From JACMLC01 sp963720235 (GTDB lineage Bacteria > Acidobacteriota > Blastocatellia > Pyrinomonadales > Pyrinomonadaceae), in contig OY970389.1 in NCBI GenBank assembly GCA_963720235.1, forward strand, positions 4,650,001 to 4,714,000: a DNA stretch of 64,000 nucleotides, in the 5' to 3' direction. The position numbers and the translations under genes are program-made. This document shows, piece by piece, positions 9,657-18,449 of this stretch. Under the pieces are notes generated by a model. The model worked only from the letters and a program-made list of their open reading frames with translations. It was not told where the DNA came from and did not search any database. The stretch's first letter is position 1; the number at the start of each line of letters is the position of its first letter.

Positions 9657-10130
9657 ATGTCTACATCACGTAGAGAGTTTCTGAGGGCAGGGAGTGTTTT
9701 CGCTCTCGCAGCCGGTCTCTCTCTGAGTTTCGCTGACGTGGCAATGGGCCAGAAGCGACGCAAGCCCCAGGTCGTGGACCAGAACCCCGTCGTCCCCCAA
9801 CTCGCACAGCGAACCCCGCTCTTTCGGATGACCAGAGAAACCTTTGCCCCCTACGTCAACACCACTTTTACTCTTGACCCGGGACACACTTTTCCAATCA
9901 CCATCACGTTGATTGCCGTCAAGGATTTGCGTTCGGAGTTGGAACTCAAGCAAAACCTTCCCGGCAGAGAATGCTTTTCGCTGACGTTCAGAGCGCCTGA
10001 GGAGGACTTGCCAAGGCAAGGCACTTATCGCATGCGGCATGATGCGCTCGGAACATTTGATCTTTTCGTCGTTCCTATGACTGACAGTGAAGGCCAGCGA
10101 TTCTTCGAGGCAATCATTAACCGTCTATAG
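9657..10130 (+). CDS. Tat-exported DUF6916-like protein
   Basis: 157 residues with AAGGAGA before the start. The N terminus is a twin-arginine signal (SRREFLRAG, then an Ala/Leu-rich stretch to about residue 31 ending AMGQ), so the folded protein is exported. The mature part starts with a polar linker, then about 90 residues: FAPYVNTTFTL, LELKQNLPGRECFSLTFRAP, QGTYRMRHDALGTFDLFVVP. The last block matches the DUF6916-like protein at 10904-11218 (LEHDTLGTLTLFLVP), so the two are paralogues, one exported and one cytosolic. Function unknown. This family is, to my recollection, often encoded beside collar-domain genes, as here. Confidence 0.75.
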   Translation: MSTSRREFLRAGSVFALAAGLSLSFADVAMGQKRRKPQVVDQNPVVPQLAQRTPLFRMTRETFAPYVNTTFTLDPGHTFPITITLIAVKDLRSELELKQNLPGRECFSLTFRAPEEDLPRQGTYRMRHDALGTFDLFVVPMTDSEGQRFFEAIINRL

Positions 10131-10318
10131 TCTGCATCGCCACACTGCGCCGTTAGTGAATAGTTTCTAAAAGGCAGCGCAAACCACAACACGAATAAGA
10201 ACAGACAGGTTGGAACGAGTCTCAAGCAAGGCAGAAATGCTCTGAGACTTTTGCTCTCACGTGTGCTATCTCTTCGTGTGCCTTGAGCCCTGTCAACTTT
10301 TCTTTTGCAGTGCATCAT

Positions 10319-10402
10319 GCGGCTTTGCCGCTTGCTGTGCGGAAAGCCTCAGACTTTCCGCACAGCAGGGGCGGCAAAGCCGCAGGCGATAGCTTGTCTT
10401 AA
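10319..10402. repeat. Palindromic mobile-type repeat (GCGGC core)
   Basis: A nested palindrome: GCGGCTTTGCCGC at the left edge, GCTGTGCGGAAAG facing CTTTCCGCACAGC, and GGCGGCAAAGCCGC at the right edge (10319-10383). It is followed by the end motif TTAACTTGAGGTTAT (10390-10404 region) seen at the ends of other copies. The same core words occur at 20762, 28768, 36186 and 47977. Confidence 0.75.
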
Positions 10403-10409
10403 CTTGAGG

Positions 10410-10907
10410 TTATCTCTCGGCGCGCCACTCGAACAAGATATTCATGCCATCATCTTCGAGCGGAAGAAATCCCAGCCGCTCGAAGATTTGGCGTGAAGGG
10501 TTGTAGGTCTCGACATGAATCGTCAAGGCTTTGCCTGCGGAAGCTGCTTCTTCCATCAAAGCTTTGATGAGCGAAAGACCGATGCCCTGATGGCGATGCT
10601 CTGGCAGCACTGTGATGTCCAGAATGTGAATCTCATTCTCGCGGCGATCCACATAAATCCTCCCGACAGGCATGCCATTGAAGAGTATGACATCGTGTTT
10701 GGCCTGTGGCGTGTTCTTCTCGTAGTGTTGCCTTTGTGCCGTAAACTGCATCTGCACAAAGGCTGCGCGCTGCTCCTCGCTCCATGGCACGTGGGCCAAT
10801 TCAGCCGCGCGCGTCGTGGCATAGACTGAGAGCAGAAACGGCTCGTCGTCCGCCGCGACAGGCCGGAGCGTGACTGGCCCAATGTTGGTTGCGCCGTCTT
10901 CAGTCAT
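10410..10907 (-). CDS. GNAT-family N-acetyltransferase
   Basis: 165 residues, a single GNAT fold. The acetyl-CoA loop is in LPEHRHQGIGLSLIKALMEE (Q/R-x-x-G-x-G/A variant, HQGIGLSL), followed by the usual NPSRQIFERLGF helix-strand near the C terminus. Catalyses acetyl transfer from acetyl-CoA to an unknown amine. Its start overlaps the stop of the DUF6916-like gene by four bases (ATGA), so it is translationally coupled. It is a paralogue of the GNAT at 11265-11732; both share the unusual N-terminal block (RAEELA / QMQFTAQ) and do not resemble ribosomal acetylases. Confidence 0.88.
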   Translation of the reverse strand: MTEDGATNIGPVTLRPVAADDEPFLLSVYATTRAAELAHVPWSEEQRAAFVQMQFTAQRQHYEKNTPQAKHDVILFNGMPVGRIYVDRRENEIHILDITVLPEHRHQGIGLSLIKALMEEAASAGKALTIHVETYNPSRQIFERLGFLPLEDDGMNILFEWRAER

Positions 10908-11218
10908 GATGCTTCGTCCTGCTTGATGAAACGGTTGAAGGCCGCTTCGTAAATCATGCTCTGTTCGTCTTTGCCGATAGGCACCAGAAAAAGTGTGAGT
11001 GTTCCGAGCGTGTCATGCTCAAGCTGACGTATGGCCTGCGGAAAAGGCATTTCAAGCGGGCCGCGAAAGTGCAGCGCGAACTGTTCCTGCCTGTCAGTGG
11101 AAAGACCTTCCGTAATCTCAAACAGTTCCAGCTTCAACGGGTCGGAATTTTCTACGGGAATGCGAAACTGTGTATTTAAAACCTCTTCAAACTCTTCTCT
11201 CTTTATTCTCCTGTCCAT
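10904..11218 (-). CDS. Cytosolic DUF6916-like protein
   Basis: 104 residues, no signal peptide. The fold appears to be one small alpha/beta domain: FEEVLNTQFRIP, LKLELFEITEG, FALHFRGPLEMPFPQAIRQL, EHDTLGTLTLFLVPIG. It aligns with the mature half of the Tat-exported protein at 9657, including the TLGT-LFLVP block. GAGAGAAAG precedes the start. The next gene overlaps by four bases. Sits between two GNAT genes in one operon; the context, not the sequence, links it to the collar proteins. Function unknown. Confidence 0.75.
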   Translation of the reverse strand: MDRRIKREEFEEVLNTQFRIPVENSDPLKLELFEITEGLSTDRQEQFALHFRGPLEMPFPQAIRQLEHDTLGTLTLFLVPIGKDEQSMIYEAAFNRFIKQDEAS

Positions 11219-11264
11219 CTTTCTCTCTCAATCTCCCTTCACAAGTTGCTGCTCTAAATTTAGA

Positions 11265-11732
11265 CTACTGTGGCCGCCACTCCATCTCGAAGTGCATGCC
11301 GCTCTCGCCTGTCCTGACAAAGCCGAGCCGCTCGTAGAGTCGCGCCGCGCGATTTGTTTTGACTACTTGAAGACGGCAGGGCTTTGCGCCTTGCGCCGCC
11401 TCGTCAAGCAGTCTATTGATGAGCTCCGCGCCGATTCCGCGCCCGCGATATTCCGGTAAGAGCGCGATGTCCGCCAGCACAATCTCTTTCTCAGACCTTG
11501 CGACATAGAGCCTGCCGACTGGTTTATCATCGAGCATAATAATATCGTGGTCTGCATTCGGATACTGCGCGCCGTATGTGCCTTTCTGGGCCATAAACTG
11601 CAAACGCAGAAAAGGCTCCTGCTGGGCCGCATCCCAGCCCCACGCCGCCAACTCTTCCGCGCGTGTCCCGGCATAAACTTCAAACAGAAATGGTTCGTCT
11701 GCGGCAGTCACCCGACGCAATGTGAGAGCCAT
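11265..11732 (-). CDS. GNAT-family N-acetyltransferase
   Basis: 155 residues starting at MALTLRRV. The ATG at 11732 has GAGAGGAA six bases upstream and is preferred to 11750. The acetyl-CoA-binding loop is LLPEYRGRGIGAELINRLLD (RGRGIG), and a C-terminal NRAARLYERLGF completes the fold. It is a close paralogue of the second GNAT gene of this operon. It lies 25 bp after the DinB-like gene and 46 bp before the DUF6916-like gene. Substrate unknown. Confidence 0.9.
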   Translation of the reverse strand: MALTLRRVTAADEPFLFEVYAGTRAEELAAWGWDAAQQEPFLRLQFMAQKGTYGAQYPNADHDIIMLDDKPVGRLYVARSEKEIVLADIALLPEYRGRGIGAELINRLLDEAAQGAKPCRLQVVKTNRAARLYERLGFVRTGESGMHFEMEWRPQ

Positions 11733-11757
11733 CTTTTTCCTCTCGCTCAAAAATCTT

Positions 11758-12303
11758 TTATTGCCCGACGGGCGCGGAAATTATCGCTTCTATCTGGCGC
11801 AGGTGACGCCCTTTGTGTATGCCCAGCAGGATGAGCCATTCGTATAGATTCATTGGACCAAAGGCCGGGTGCGGATAGCTCACATTTGAAAGGTTCGTCT
11901 TTAACAGACGCGGGCGCAATTCTTCGAGAGTTGCGCGCACCGCGCGCATACGCGCCAAAGAATCTGTGGCAGACAGGTTGCCGCTCGGCAGAGCGGTTTC
12001 GGGAGCATTGTATTTTTCGCGCTGGCTGCGTTCGACAATCTTCTCGACAGAGATTGGCCCAATGCTGCCGTCCGGCTCGGCCTCGACTCCAGCCTCCTCT
12101 GCTTTCACCAGCAACAGATTGATGAGCTTCAGAATACTCTTCTCAACAAGGCTGACATGCTCGACGATTTCTCCGACAGACCAACTCGCTGCATCGGGCC
12201 GCGCGCTTAAATCCTCCGCGCTGAACGCCTCCACGCGCTCATAGAAACGCGCGTGTATCTCATCCATCTCATCGAAAATTTGCGAAAGGCTCTCATAAGC
12301 CAT
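11758..12303 (-). CDS. DinB-like four-helix protein
   Basis: 181 residues from the ATG at 12303, preferred over 12354 because AAGGAGA stands correctly upstream and the extra 17 residues look non-coding. Helical throughout, with the DinB/DUF664-like pattern: an early helix FERVEAF, WSVGEIVEHVSLVEKSILKLI (first His), and a C-terminal GMNLYEW-type segment followed by HKGRHLRQIE (second metal His pair). Such proteins bind a divalent metal; the family includes bacillithiol and mycothiol transferases, but the substrate here is not predictable. First gene of the minus operon with the two GNATs. Confidence 0.82.
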   Translation of the reverse strand: MAYESLSQIFDEMDEIHARFYERVEAFSAEDLSARPDAASWSVGEIVEHVSLVEKSILKLINLLLVKAEEAGVEAEPDGSIGPISVEKIVERSQREKYNAPETALPSGNLSATDSLARMRAVRATLEELRPRLLKTNLSNVSYPHPAFGPMNLYEWLILLGIHKGRHLRQIEAIISAPVGQ

Positions 12304-12348
12304 CAGGGGAATCTCCTTTATTAAGTTAAGCGAAGCCGCGTCAAGATT

Positions 12349-12442
12349 AGCCACAGAGGCACAGAGACACAGAGAGATTTGAAAAGAAAGCTATCTTAAA
12401 TTTCTATTTGTTCTGCTCCGTGTCTCGGTCTTTCTGTGGCTG
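12349..12442. repeat. Word-type inverted repeat (CACAGAGG)
   Basis: The left arm AGCCACAGAGGCACAGAGAC and the right arm CTCCGTGTCTCGGTCTTTCTGTGGCT form an imperfect long hairpin between two minus-strand genes. The arm is built of short tandem words (CACAGAG). Confidence 0.7.
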
Positions 12443-12453
12443 GTTTTCTGGTT

Positions 12454-13632
12454 TCAACTGAGCAGGGCTGCCTGCGCGCTCAGGCGCAAGGCGTGCCAGC
12501 GCATGAAATTTCGTATCTGCTCATTCTCAAAGTTGCGCACGAAGCCTGTCTGCACAAAGAGCGATTCGGGTTGCGGCCATTCGAGCGTGACAATCGGGTT
12601 GAATGAGACTGGCAACTTATCTGCCGCCGCCTCTTTCGCTTCGCTCGAAGTCTTGCTCTTCTGTGCTTCCTTCTCATCATACACGCGCGAGGCCGCGAGT
12701 AAAGGCTCGCGCAGGTTGATGCTGGCCTGCGTCGGCGTCTCACCGAGCGCGTCATAGATTCTCACGTTCGTCTCAAAAGCTGTCGCGACCTTTGAAGCAT
12801 CCGGCGACCACACAGGCAGCACATCCGTCATCGCGTCATCCAGCAGACGCTCGTTGCCATTAAGTGCAATCAGGCGCGGGCGTCCGGCTGGCAGCAGAGG
12901 TCGCTCGCGCCATTCGCTCTCGCGGCACGCAAGCGCGGCAAGCTGTTGACTGTCCGGCGACCATGAAAGATAAAAGTAGATAAGCCCTTCGCGCGTCGTG
13001 AGAGGTTTTAAATCAAAGCCGTCGCGGTTGCAGATGTAAATCTGTTCCGTGCTAAAGAGCGGCAGCGTCTGGCCCACACCCGGCGGCGTTGAGGGCGAAG
13101 CTATCGGACTCGGAAAAACTTCCGGCAACAATTCTTCGAGCGGCGTCGGCGTCGGCTGCGGCGACTCGCTTTTGTAAGCGATGAAGGCGACGTAATTTCC
13201 ATCCGGCGACCAAGAGACGGCGGGAGCAAAGACGACTGCGAGACCCGCGGGCGTGATGTGTCGCAGAAAGTTTCCTTCGGCTCCATATAAATCTATACGA
13301 AACTCGTTTGGCTGGTCTTCGCCCGTCGCATAAATCGCTAAGGCACGTTGCCTGTCAGGCGACAGCGCAGTGCGCAGGAGCGCATCTTCCGTTCGCTTCG
13401 TCGTGAAATCGTTCTGGATGGATGGCAGCAGTTCGCCGTTATTCTCTGCGGCGCGCGGCGGTGCATCCGCGTCAGGCGTGAAGCTGTATGCGAGTCTCTG
13501 TGCAGGGACATCGCGCAGGGTGCGCGGGCGCACGCCCTGCTTCTGGCCGCCACGATTGCGACAGCCTACTACGGTCAACAGCAGCGCGCACAAGGTTATG
13601 AGCGACAGAAGAGGAAACAGTTTGCGATTCAT
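12454..13632 (-). CDS. Lipoprotein with TolB/WD40-like beta-propeller
   Basis: 392 residues. The N terminus LSLITLCALLLTVVGC is a lipoprotein signal with lipobox VVGC at about residue 24. Mature protein has at least three propeller blades marked by LSPDRQRALAIYATG, VSWSPDGNYVAFIAYKS, LSWSPDSQQLAALAC and PVWSPDASKVATAF, the SPDGxxxAF signature of TolB/PD40 repeats. A Pro/Ser-rich insert sits near residue 175. It probably binds a protein or glycan at the membrane. Its start overlaps the stop of the upstream protease gene by four bases (13629-13632), so the two are coupled. Confidence 0.8.
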   Translation of the reverse strand: MNRKLFPLLSLITLCALLLTVVGCRNRGGQKQGVRPRTLRDVPAQRLAYSFTPDADAPPRAAENNGELLPSIQNDFTTKRTEDALLRTALSPDRQRALAIYATGEDQPNEFRIDLYGAEGNFLRHITPAGLAVVFAPAVSWSPDGNYVAFIAYKSESPQPTPTPLEELLPEVFPSPIASPSTPPGVGQTLPLFSTEQIYICNRDGFDLKPLTTREGLIYFYLSWSPDSQQLAALACRESEWRERPLLPAGRPRLIALNGNERLLDDAMTDVLPVWSPDASKVATAFETNVRIYDALGETPTQASINLREPLLAASRVYDEKEAQKSKTSSEAKEAAADKLPVSFNPIVTLEWPQPESLFVQTGFVRNFENEQIRNFMRWHALRLSAQAALLS

Positions 13633-14738
13633 TTGAGCCGGTGATGATAGGAAGGCATCACAGACATTGTCAACGCGCCCTGCTGCGCGCCGTTGAGTTG
13701 TCCGAATTTCAACTGCTCCAGAAGATTGTCTTCCTGCTGGATAATCTCGCGCGCAAAATTGGGGTCGAGCGCGAGGACTGCGCGCATAGTGCTGCGCGGC
13801 GAGAGATGTTCTTCGTCCGTGTCGTCATCGTCAACGCAATTATGCTCAAGCGTGCGCGCCAGCCTTTGCCGCAAGGTCTCTGTTGTCGGCGTGAGCGCAA
13901 TCAGCCTGCGCGCGGCACGCATCCCGACCAGATCGCAGGTCAACTCTTCCGCCTTCTGCCCGTTAATCTTCAAGCCCGTCAAGGTTGCCGCGCGCTTTCC
14001 GATAAGCTGGAAAAGAGGTTGTAACGAATTTGGCCTTCCGTCTGCGATATGCGTGAGCTCGTGCGAGAGCACGCTAATCATTCCTTCATCGGACTGCAAG
14101 CCGACGAGAAAAATTGTGCCGAAGCGAATCGTGTGCGGGTCGCTCATCATGACTGCGGCGTTGTCGCGCAAGTCCGGGTCTGGAAGAATGTCTATCACGG
14201 CCTGCACACGCCGCGAGGCCGCGCGCACGCGCCACAAAGGAAGCTTGTGCTCGACCGCGAGTTGGCGCAGTGCCTGCACGACTAATTCTTTGGCGACGGG
14301 CAGAAGTCGCTTGGCTCTCTGCGCTCCGATGACAGCTTCTGGATGATTGAGTTCGAGAGAAGGCCGCGTCTGCATCTCGTCAATCGGCACGCTGCCCAGT
14401 GGGTCGCGCACGCGCTCGGCGCAGATAATGCCCATCGCCTGTTCTATCTTTTGCCTGTCGAGCGCATTCGGTTGCGCGGGCGGCTTCGGCTTTGCTTTCG
14501 TCGTCGCTGCTGCGGGCGGCTTTCTGGTTCTGCTCTGCTTCCTTCTCTGCCCGTAAGCAGAAAACATCTCAAGCGGAGCAAAGAGCGCGATGATGAAAAT
14601 TAAGAGACAAGCTGTTTTGAGAAGGATGAAGGCGGAAGGATGAAGGATGAAAGGCCGCGAGATATTTTCCGGCTTTTTGTTTTGAAGTTGAAGCAGAATT
14701 TTTTGTGCCTTCATCTTTTTAAACAACACATCCTTCAC
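13629..14738 (-). CDS. Secreted zinc metalloprotease, M48-like
   Basis: Up to 369 residues. Zinc motif HELTH at about residue 225, with the downstream glutamate in AEELTCDLVGMRAARR, as in M48-type peptidases. A hydrophobic export segment LLKTACLLIFIIALFAPL (about 39-56) is followed by a Lys/Arg/Pro/Ala-rich linker. The start is uncertain: GTG at 14738 overlaps the crotonase stop, ATG at 14714 is a second choice, and the first ~38 residues read like the repeat-derived GGATGAAGGCGGAAGGATGAA words (14625-14650) captured in frame. Peptidase or chaperone-like protease of the envelope by family; substrate unknown. Confidence 0.75.
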   Translation of the reverse strand: MKDVLFKKMKAQKILLQLQNKKPENISRPFILHPSAFILLKTACLLIFIIALFAPLEMFSAYGQRRKQSRTRKPPAAATTKAKPKPPAQPNALDRQKIEQAMGIICAERVRDPLGSVPIDEMQTRPSLELNHPEAVIGAQRAKRLLPVAKELVVQALRQLAVEHKLPLWRVRAASRRVQAVIDILPDPDLRDNAAVMMSDPHTIRFGTIFLVGLQSDEGMISVLSHELTHIADGRPNSLQPLFQLIGKRAATLTGLKINGQKAEELTCDLVGMRAARRLIALTPTTETLRQRLARTLEHNCVDDDDTDEEHLSPRSTMRAVLALDPNFAREIIQQEDNLLEQLKFGQLNGAQQGALTMSVMPSYHHRLK

Positions 14739-15505
14739 TTATTTCGCCAGACGGGTTTGCGCTTTTCCATGAACGCGCTGACGCCTTCCTGCGCGTCTTC
14801 GGTTTTCATCAACTCATTTAAGTATAAGTCTTCGACCTTTTTCAATGCCTCTTCAAAGGTCTGGCCGCGCGCCATATCAAGAGCGCGGCGCGTGGCTTCG
14901 AGCGCGGGCGCGGAAAGCTCACGAAGTTTGGCAAGCACTTCATCAGTCTTTCCCTGTAGCTCGGAGCTTTCCACAACGTAGCTCACGAGACCAAGCTTAA
15001 AAGCTTCTTCGGCGTCTATCAATTCGCCCGTCAAGACAAGTTCGCGCGCACGCTTTTCGCCAATCACGCGCGGCAAAAGGACTGCTGCGACCGGCGGAAA
15101 GACTCCGAGCTTAATCTCCGGCTGGCCGTAACGCGCACGCTTGCTTGAAATCACAATATCGCACGCGGCTACAAGCTCGCACCCGCCGCCGAGAGCCGCG
15201 CCGTCCACAACTGCAATCGTAGGCTTGCCCGCCTGGTCCAAAAGTCGAAAGATGTTGTGAAAGGATTCGAGCATCTGGTAGATGGTCTCTGCCGCATGCT
15301 CTTCGACGGCCACGCCCGCGCTAAAGGCACGCGCCTGCGGCGTCGCTTCAAAGACAATCGCCACGACTTCTCTATGTGTCAGGCACTCGTTAATCGCCTC
15401 ACTTATCTCGCCCATCATGGCGATGTTGAAGATATTCAAAGGCGGGCGCGCAAAGCTGATGCGCGCGACTCTATCTTCGATGTTGAGATGGATACTCTGA
15501 TACAT
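14735..15505 (-). CDS. Enoyl-CoA hydratase/isomerase family (crotonase)
   Basis: 256 residues, full crotonase fold. Oxyanion-hole glycines and both catalytic glutamates are present: GAALGGGCELVAACD and RARYGQPEIKLGVFPP. The FSAGVAVEEHAAE/MLESFHNIFRLLD stretch is like cyclohexa-1,5-dienecarbonyl-CoA hydratases rather than plain short-chain enoyl-CoA hydratases, so a hydratase acting on a cyclic or unusual acyl-CoA is possible. The SDR gene lies 102 bp upstream in the same direction, consistent with consecutive hydration and dehydrogenation steps. No clear ribosome site at 15505. Confidence 0.88.
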   Translation of the reverse strand: MYQSIHLNIEDRVARISFARPPLNIFNIAMMGEISEAINECLTHREVVAIVFEATPQARAFSAGVAVEEHAAETIYQMLESFHNIFRLLDQAGKPTIAVVDGAALGGGCELVAACDIVISSKRARYGQPEIKLGVFPPVAAVLLPRVIGEKRARELVLTGELIDAEEAFKLGLVSYVVESSELQGKTDEVLAKLRELSAPALEATRRALDMARGQTFEEALKKVEDLYLNELMKTEDAQEGVSAFMEKRKPVWRNK

Positions 15506-15528
15506 AAAAAAGTGATGAGCGACAAGAT

Positions 15529-15603
15529 TAGTTTTGAGTTTTCAGTTTTCAGAAGAAACGCAAACTGTTTTTACTAAAAACTGAAAACTCAAAACTGAAA
15601 ACT
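15529..15603. repeat. Word-type inverted repeat (TTTTCAG)
   Basis: GTTTTGAGTTTTCAGTTTTC (left) faces GAAAACTCAAAACTGAAAAC (right) with an A/T-rich loop, in the 102-bp gap between the SDR and crotonase genes. Could attenuate transcription into the crotonase gene. Confidence 0.7.
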
Positions 15604-15607
15604 GCTC

Positions 15608-16351
15608 TTAAAGACTCTGCCCGCCGTCCACTTTGATGACTTCGCCTGTGATATAGCGCGCACGTTCAGAGCAGAGAAAGGCTACGAGGTCTGCTACGTC
15701 CTGCGCTTCGCCGACTCTGCCGAAGACGGATTCGCGGATGGCTTCTTCGCGCACGCTCATGGGCAGGCGCGCAATCATCGGCGTCTCTATAAAGCCGGGC
15801 GCGACGGCGTTGACGTTGACGCCTGAGCGTCCGAGGTCTGCCGCGCTCGCTTTCGTCAAACCAATCACGCCCGCCTTCGATGCCGCATAGTTGCTGATGC
15901 CAAAGCTCCCGCGCAAAGCCTGTATCGAAGTAATGTTGACGACCTTGCCCGACTGCTGTTTGCGAAAGAGCGGCGCGACCGCGTGCAGGTAATTAAAAGT
16001 CCCTTTGAGATTGACGTTGAGCACGCGATCCCACTGCGACTCCTGCATCTCCCAGATAGGAGCGTCGCTGTAAACACCTGCGGCGTTAATCAAAATATCC
16101 ACGCGCCCAAGACGCACGCGCGCCTCAGAGACAATGCGCGAAGCTTTGCCGTGATCCGTCACGTCCGCATTAAAAGTCGCGACCCGCGCGCCCGTCTCTT
16201 TTAAAAGATGCGAGGTCTGAATCATTACTTCTTCGCTCGCCACATCAATCAGAGCTACGGACGCGCCCTGCCGCGCCAGTTCCAGCGCGCAGGCCCGACC
16301 GATACCAGATGCCGCGCCCGTCACCAGCGCAACCTTGCCCTCAAATTCCAT
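15608..16351 (-). CDS. Short-chain dehydrogenase/reductase, FabG-like
   Basis: 247 residues from the ATG at 16351; the TTG at 16375 would add eight residues but AAGGGG fits the ATG. A classical SDR: cofactor loop TGAASGIG, NAAG, catalytic Ser in NITSIQALRG and YAASKAG with the Tyr and Lys, and the C-terminal PGFIETPM and YITGEVIKVDGG. Oxidises or reduces a hydroxy/keto acyl substrate with NAD(P). Lies 47 bp after the M61 peptidase gene and upstream of the crotonase, so a 3-hydroxyacyl dehydrogenase role is plausible but not shown. Confidence 0.9.
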   Translation of the reverse strand: MEFEGKVALVTGAASGIGRACALELARQGASVALIDVASEEVMIQTSHLLKETGARVATFNADVTDHGKASRIVSEARVRLGRVDILINAAGVYSDAPIWEMQESQWDRVLNVNLKGTFNYLHAVAPLFRKQQSGKVVNITSIQALRGSFGISNYAASKAGVIGLTKASAADLGRSGVNVNAVAPGFIETPMIARLPMSVREEAIRESVFGRVGEAQDVADLVAFLCSERARYITGEVIKVDGGQSL

Positions 16352-16398
16352 CTCTTCTAAACCCCTTGCTCTCAAAAAAGTTTTGGCATTCTACCCTT

Positions 16399-18270
16399 TT
16401 AACTTTTTCTGACCAACGGCGCGCCGAGCCATTGTTGATAAAGACGCTGCTGGTCTGCGTTTGGTTGGGCCACAGGAACTATGATGTAAGGCGCGACGAC
16501 GCGCCCGCCCAAAGTTATTTCAATCGGGAGTAAATTATCGCGGCGAAAGACCGTGACAGTAATTTTGTCTCCGGGCCGCTTCTCCGCGAGGCGCGCGTCC
16601 CATGTCTCCAAAGTCACGCGCATTCCATCGAGCGCGATTATCTGGTCATCGAACATGATGCCCTGCTCGTAAGCAGGAGTTCCGGCGCGAACATTTCTGA
16701 CCATCAAGCGGTCGCTCACCTGCGCTAAGGTCGCGCCGAAGTATGCGCGCTCGGCTGGCGGCGCGGAAGAAGGAGTTGTCACGCCGGTTGTCTCAAGCCG
16801 CAAGCCGACCGCGGAGAGGATGCCATTGTAATCAAGCTCTTCGCGCCCGCGCACGTATTTGTCAAAAAAGCTTTCGAGGCTCGCGCCCGCCGCGCGTTCC
16901 GCAGCGCGCTGAAAATCCTCCGGCGTAAAGTTTCGTCCCTTCTTCGCAAAGTCTGCATGAAGAGAACGCATCACATCGTCAAGATTGCGCGCGCCGTTTG
17001 AACTCTTGCGAATCTCTACATTGAGCAGCATGCCGACGATGCCGCCCTTGTCATAATAAGAGATTTGATTGTTGACGGCGTTCTCGTCCGGGCGATAGTA
17101 CTTAATCCACGCATCAAAGCTCGCTTCCTCGATGCTCGTCTCAAAACGTCCGGGACGATTCTGCAAATCCTGTATGCCTGCTGCAAAGACTGTCAAAAAT
17201 TGCCTGTCGGAAGTCAGACCCGCGCGGCGCAGGATGAGGTCTTCGTAGTAATCCGTCAAGCCTTCCGCGACCCAGAGCAGGCGCGTGTAGTTCTCCTGCG
17301 TGTAATCGAATGGCCCAAGCACGTCGGGCCGAATCGTCTTCACATTCCAGACATGAAAATGTTCGTGCGCGACAAGCGAGAGAAAGTCTATATAGCTTGC
17401 TTCGGGTCGAAAGCCGTAGGGCCGCCAGATAAGCGCGGTCGAGTTTGTATGCTCAAGACCTCCGCCGCCGGGCGCGCGCAGGTTCAAAATAAAAGTGTAA
17501 TCGCGGTACGGGAATTCATTGCCGAACATCTCGCCGCCCGTCTCGACGATTTTCTGCACATCGCGCCGCATGCGCTCCGCGTCAAAGTTGCCTTTGCCAT
17601 TGATGACGATGCGATGCGGAATGCCTTTGACTTCAAATGAAAGAGTCTGAAAATTTCCGACCTCGAAGGGCGAGTCATAGAGGACATCAAAATTCTCTGC
17701 GCGAAAAGTGTTCGGCTGTCCCGCGACGGCTGGCAAGCCCGTTGCAACCTTCCATTCTCCGAACGGCACGACGCGCACAGTCGAAGCAGCTTTTATTTGA
17801 CCAGCCGGATACATCAGTGTCGCGGCGTTGTTCCAGAAAGCATGCTCGTCATTCAACTCATTCGTACGCACAGTCAACTCATTCGCATAGACCTTGTAAG
17901 TGACAACGACCTCTTTCGCCCCTGCGGACTCTATGCGCCATGTGTTCTTGTTGACCTTGCGCCACCTCAGAGCGCGCCCCGTAGCATCCTTTGCAGCGAA
18001 CTCCTGCACATGCCGCTCATACTCGCGCACAAGGTAAGAGCCGGGCGTCCAGACAGGCATCATGAGGTCTGTCATTCTGGTCGAAGACTTGCGCAGACGC
18101 ATCTCGACTTCGAGCAGATGCGTATGAGGCTTTGACATCGAGACCGTATAGCTGATGTTCGTGTCCGAATCTGCATCGCGGCTCTGCTGCGCGCGAGTTT
18201 CGGCGGCGGCGGTAAATAAAACAAGGATGACTGCCAGCATTGCGGCGGCATGTAAGCGAGCATCACGCAT
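16399..18270 (-). CDS. M61 glycyl aminopeptidase-like protease with PDZ domain
   Basis: About 623 residues using ATG at 18270 or 18273. The frame opens 51 residues earlier, but only the later start gives a clean signal peptide (MLAVILVLFTAAAETRAQ) and has GGAAGGG upstream. N-terminal beta domain (about 30-190), then the M61 catalytic domain with HEHFHVWNVK (HExxH) near residue 300 and the glutamate in AEGLTDYYEDL. A PDZ domain lies at the C terminus (AYEQGIMFDDQIIALDG). A periplasmic or secreted aminopeptidase. Divergent from trxC. Confidence 0.9.
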   Translation of the reverse strand: MRDARLHAAAMLAVILVLFTAAAETRAQQSRDADSDTNISYTVSMSKPHTHLLEVEMRLRKSSTRMTDLMMPVWTPGSYLVREYERHVQEFAAKDATGRALRWRKVNKNTWRIESAGAKEVVVTYKVYANELTVRTNELNDEHAFWNNAATLMYPAGQIKAASTVRVVPFGEWKVATGLPAVAGQPNTFRAENFDVLYDSPFEVGNFQTLSFEVKGIPHRIVINGKGNFDAERMRRDVQKIVETGGEMFGNEFPYRDYTFILNLRAPGGGGLEHTNSTALIWRPYGFRPEASYIDFLSLVAHEHFHVWNVKTIRPDVLGPFDYTQENYTRLLWVAEGLTDYYEDLILRRAGLTSDRQFLTVFAAGIQDLQNRPGRFETSIEEASFDAWIKYYRPDENAVNNQISYYDKGGIVGMLLNVEIRKSSNGARNLDDVMRSLHADFAKKGRNFTPEDFQRAAERAAGASLESFFDKYVRGREELDYNGILSAVGLRLETTGVTTPSSAPPAERAYFGATLAQVSDRLMVRNVRAGTPAYEQGIMFDDQIIALDGMRVTLETWDARLAEKRPGDKITVTVFRRDNLLPIEITLGGRVVAPYIIVPVAQPNADQQRLYQQWLGAPLVRKS

Positions 18271-18449
18271 CATTATCGAAAGCGCCCTTCCGTGTGAATT
18301 GATTTTGCAGGGAGAAAATTTGCGAAGCGGCATCTTACTACGAAAAGCTGGCGCGAGACTATTGAGGAAGTAAAAGCTTAACTTGCGAAAACTTTCGCCA
18401 TGAATGAGAGTTAGCATTTTCTTCATTAGAGAATAAGGAGACGAACATC

